6,933 nucleotides of DNA from Bacteroidota bacterium (GTDB taxonomy: Bacteria > Bacteroidota > Bacteroidia > Chitinophagales > Chitinophagaceae): assembly GCA_023427575.1 (NCBI GenBank), contig JAEZAY010000231.1:1-6933 (forward strand), read 5' to 3'. Numbering within the stretch: the first letter of the stretch is position 1; each line of letters opens with the position of its first letter. The translations under genes and the position numbers were made by a program. Shown here one piece after another: positions 6,484-6,933 of the stretch. Below the pieces are notes generated by a model, which did no database searches, had not been told where the DNA came from, and worked only from the letters and a program-made list of their open reading frames with translations.

Positions 6484-6933
6484 AACTGGATTATAATCCC
6501 GGGTACCCCACGGTCGATTCGCTGAGAGAACGTGCCAAACGCCGGATCCCGGGGTTTGCATTTGAATATGTAGACGGAGGTTGTAACGAAGAGGTGAACC
6601 TGCGAAATAATACGGGTGATATCCGAAGGGTTGAGTTAAAGCCTAGTTATCTGAAAGATTTTAATGGCGTAGATCTGAACACCACACTGTTCGGACACAG
6701 CTACAGCCTGCCATTTGGAATTGCGCCGGTTGGACTGCAGGGACTGATCTGGCCAGGGGCGCCCGAATCGCTGGCCCGGGCCGCATCTGATAACAATATC
6801 CCTTTCATATTAAGCACAGTAACGACTTCCAGCATAGAACGCATTGCGGAAATCACGGGCGGGAAAGCCTGGTTTCAATTGTATTACCCCACCGAAAAAG
6901 AAGTAACCGATCATATTCTGCAAAGGCTGGAAG
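6480..6933 (+). CDS. lldD: FMN-dependent alpha-hydroxy-acid dehydrogenase, probable L-lactate dehydrogenase (3'-truncated by window edge)
   Basis: Predicted flavoenzyme oxidising L-lactate to pyruvate, usually passing electrons to the quinone pool at the inner membrane. The first 151 codons are visible, out of roughly 380-400 typical for the family. Recognisable elements of the FMN TIM barrel are RIPGFAFEYVDGG (22-34), whose Tyr30 matches the active-site tyrosine near the N-terminus of glycolate oxidase, PFGIAPVGLQGLIWPGA (78-94) with the flavin-contacting APVG, ILSTV (110-114), and WFQLYYP (131-137) with Gln133 and Tyr135. The catalytic His and Arg and the flavin Lys lie beyond the edge. The ATG at 6480 is the only plausible start: the upstream in-frame codons reach the rhaEW stop without another ATG. 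It follows rhaEW by 30 bases, so it is probably co-transcribed, consuming the lactate that enzyme makes. Another 2-hydroxy acid substrate cannot be excluded from family membership alone. Confidence 0.88.
   Translation, partial: MKLDYNPGYPTVDSLRERAKRRIPGFAFEYVDGGCNEEVNLRNNTGDIRRVELKPSYLKDFNGVDLNTTLFGHSYSLPFGIAPVGLQGLIWPGAPESLARAASDNNIPFILSTVTTSSIERIAEITGGKAWFQLYYPTEKEVTDHILQRLE

Overview
The window reads as part of an L-rhamnose utilisation locus from a member of the Bacteroidota. The source is inferred, not proven. Supporting signs are the absence of Shine-Dalgarno sequences before any start codon, AT-rich start contexts, an exact match to the Bacteroidota -7 promoter element (TAnnTTTG) in the only sizeable intergenic gap, and the gene set itself: a GH78 rhamnosidase next to a RhaT symporter and a fused aldolase/dehydrogenase.

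All genes are on the + strand. Positions 1-1607 hold the 3' part of an alpha-L-rhamnosidase gene, cut by the left edge. After 10 bases comes rhaT (1618-2709), an L-rhamnose/H+ symporter. It overlaps by 4 bases (ATGA) an FGGY sugar kinase (2706-4115), probably the rhamnulokinase. A 213-base gap (4116-4328) holds three inverted repeats, a repeated TGCAAG-type motif and a candidate promoter element. Next is a 706-residue fusion of a class II rhamnulose-1-phosphate aldolase and a short-chain dehydrogenase (4329-6449; RhaE-RhaW type). Thirty bases later begins an FMN-dependent alpha-hydroxy-acid dehydrogenase (6480 to the right edge), probably an L-lactate dehydrogenase.

Together the genes suggest this route: the rhamnosidase releases L-rhamnose from rhamnosides; RhaT imports it; an isomerase not seen here would make L-rhamnulose; the kinase makes L-rhamnulose 1-phosphate; the fusion enzyme cleaves it to dihydroxyacetone phosphate and L-lactaldehyde and oxidises the lactaldehyde to L-lactate; the flavoenzyme oxidises lactate to pyruvate. 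This is the oxidative, lactate-forming variant of rhamnose catabolism, not the E. coli RhaD plus FucO version. No isomerase, mutarotase or transcriptional regulator lies in the window.

I see no mobile element, CRISPR array, tRNA or rRNA. The families are known ones. The least explained part is the structured, repeat-rich leader before the fusion gene. Other points worth checking are the non-classical phosphate loop of the kinase, substitutions at two expected catalytic positions in the fusion enzyme, and a 10-codon reading frame bridging the last two genes.
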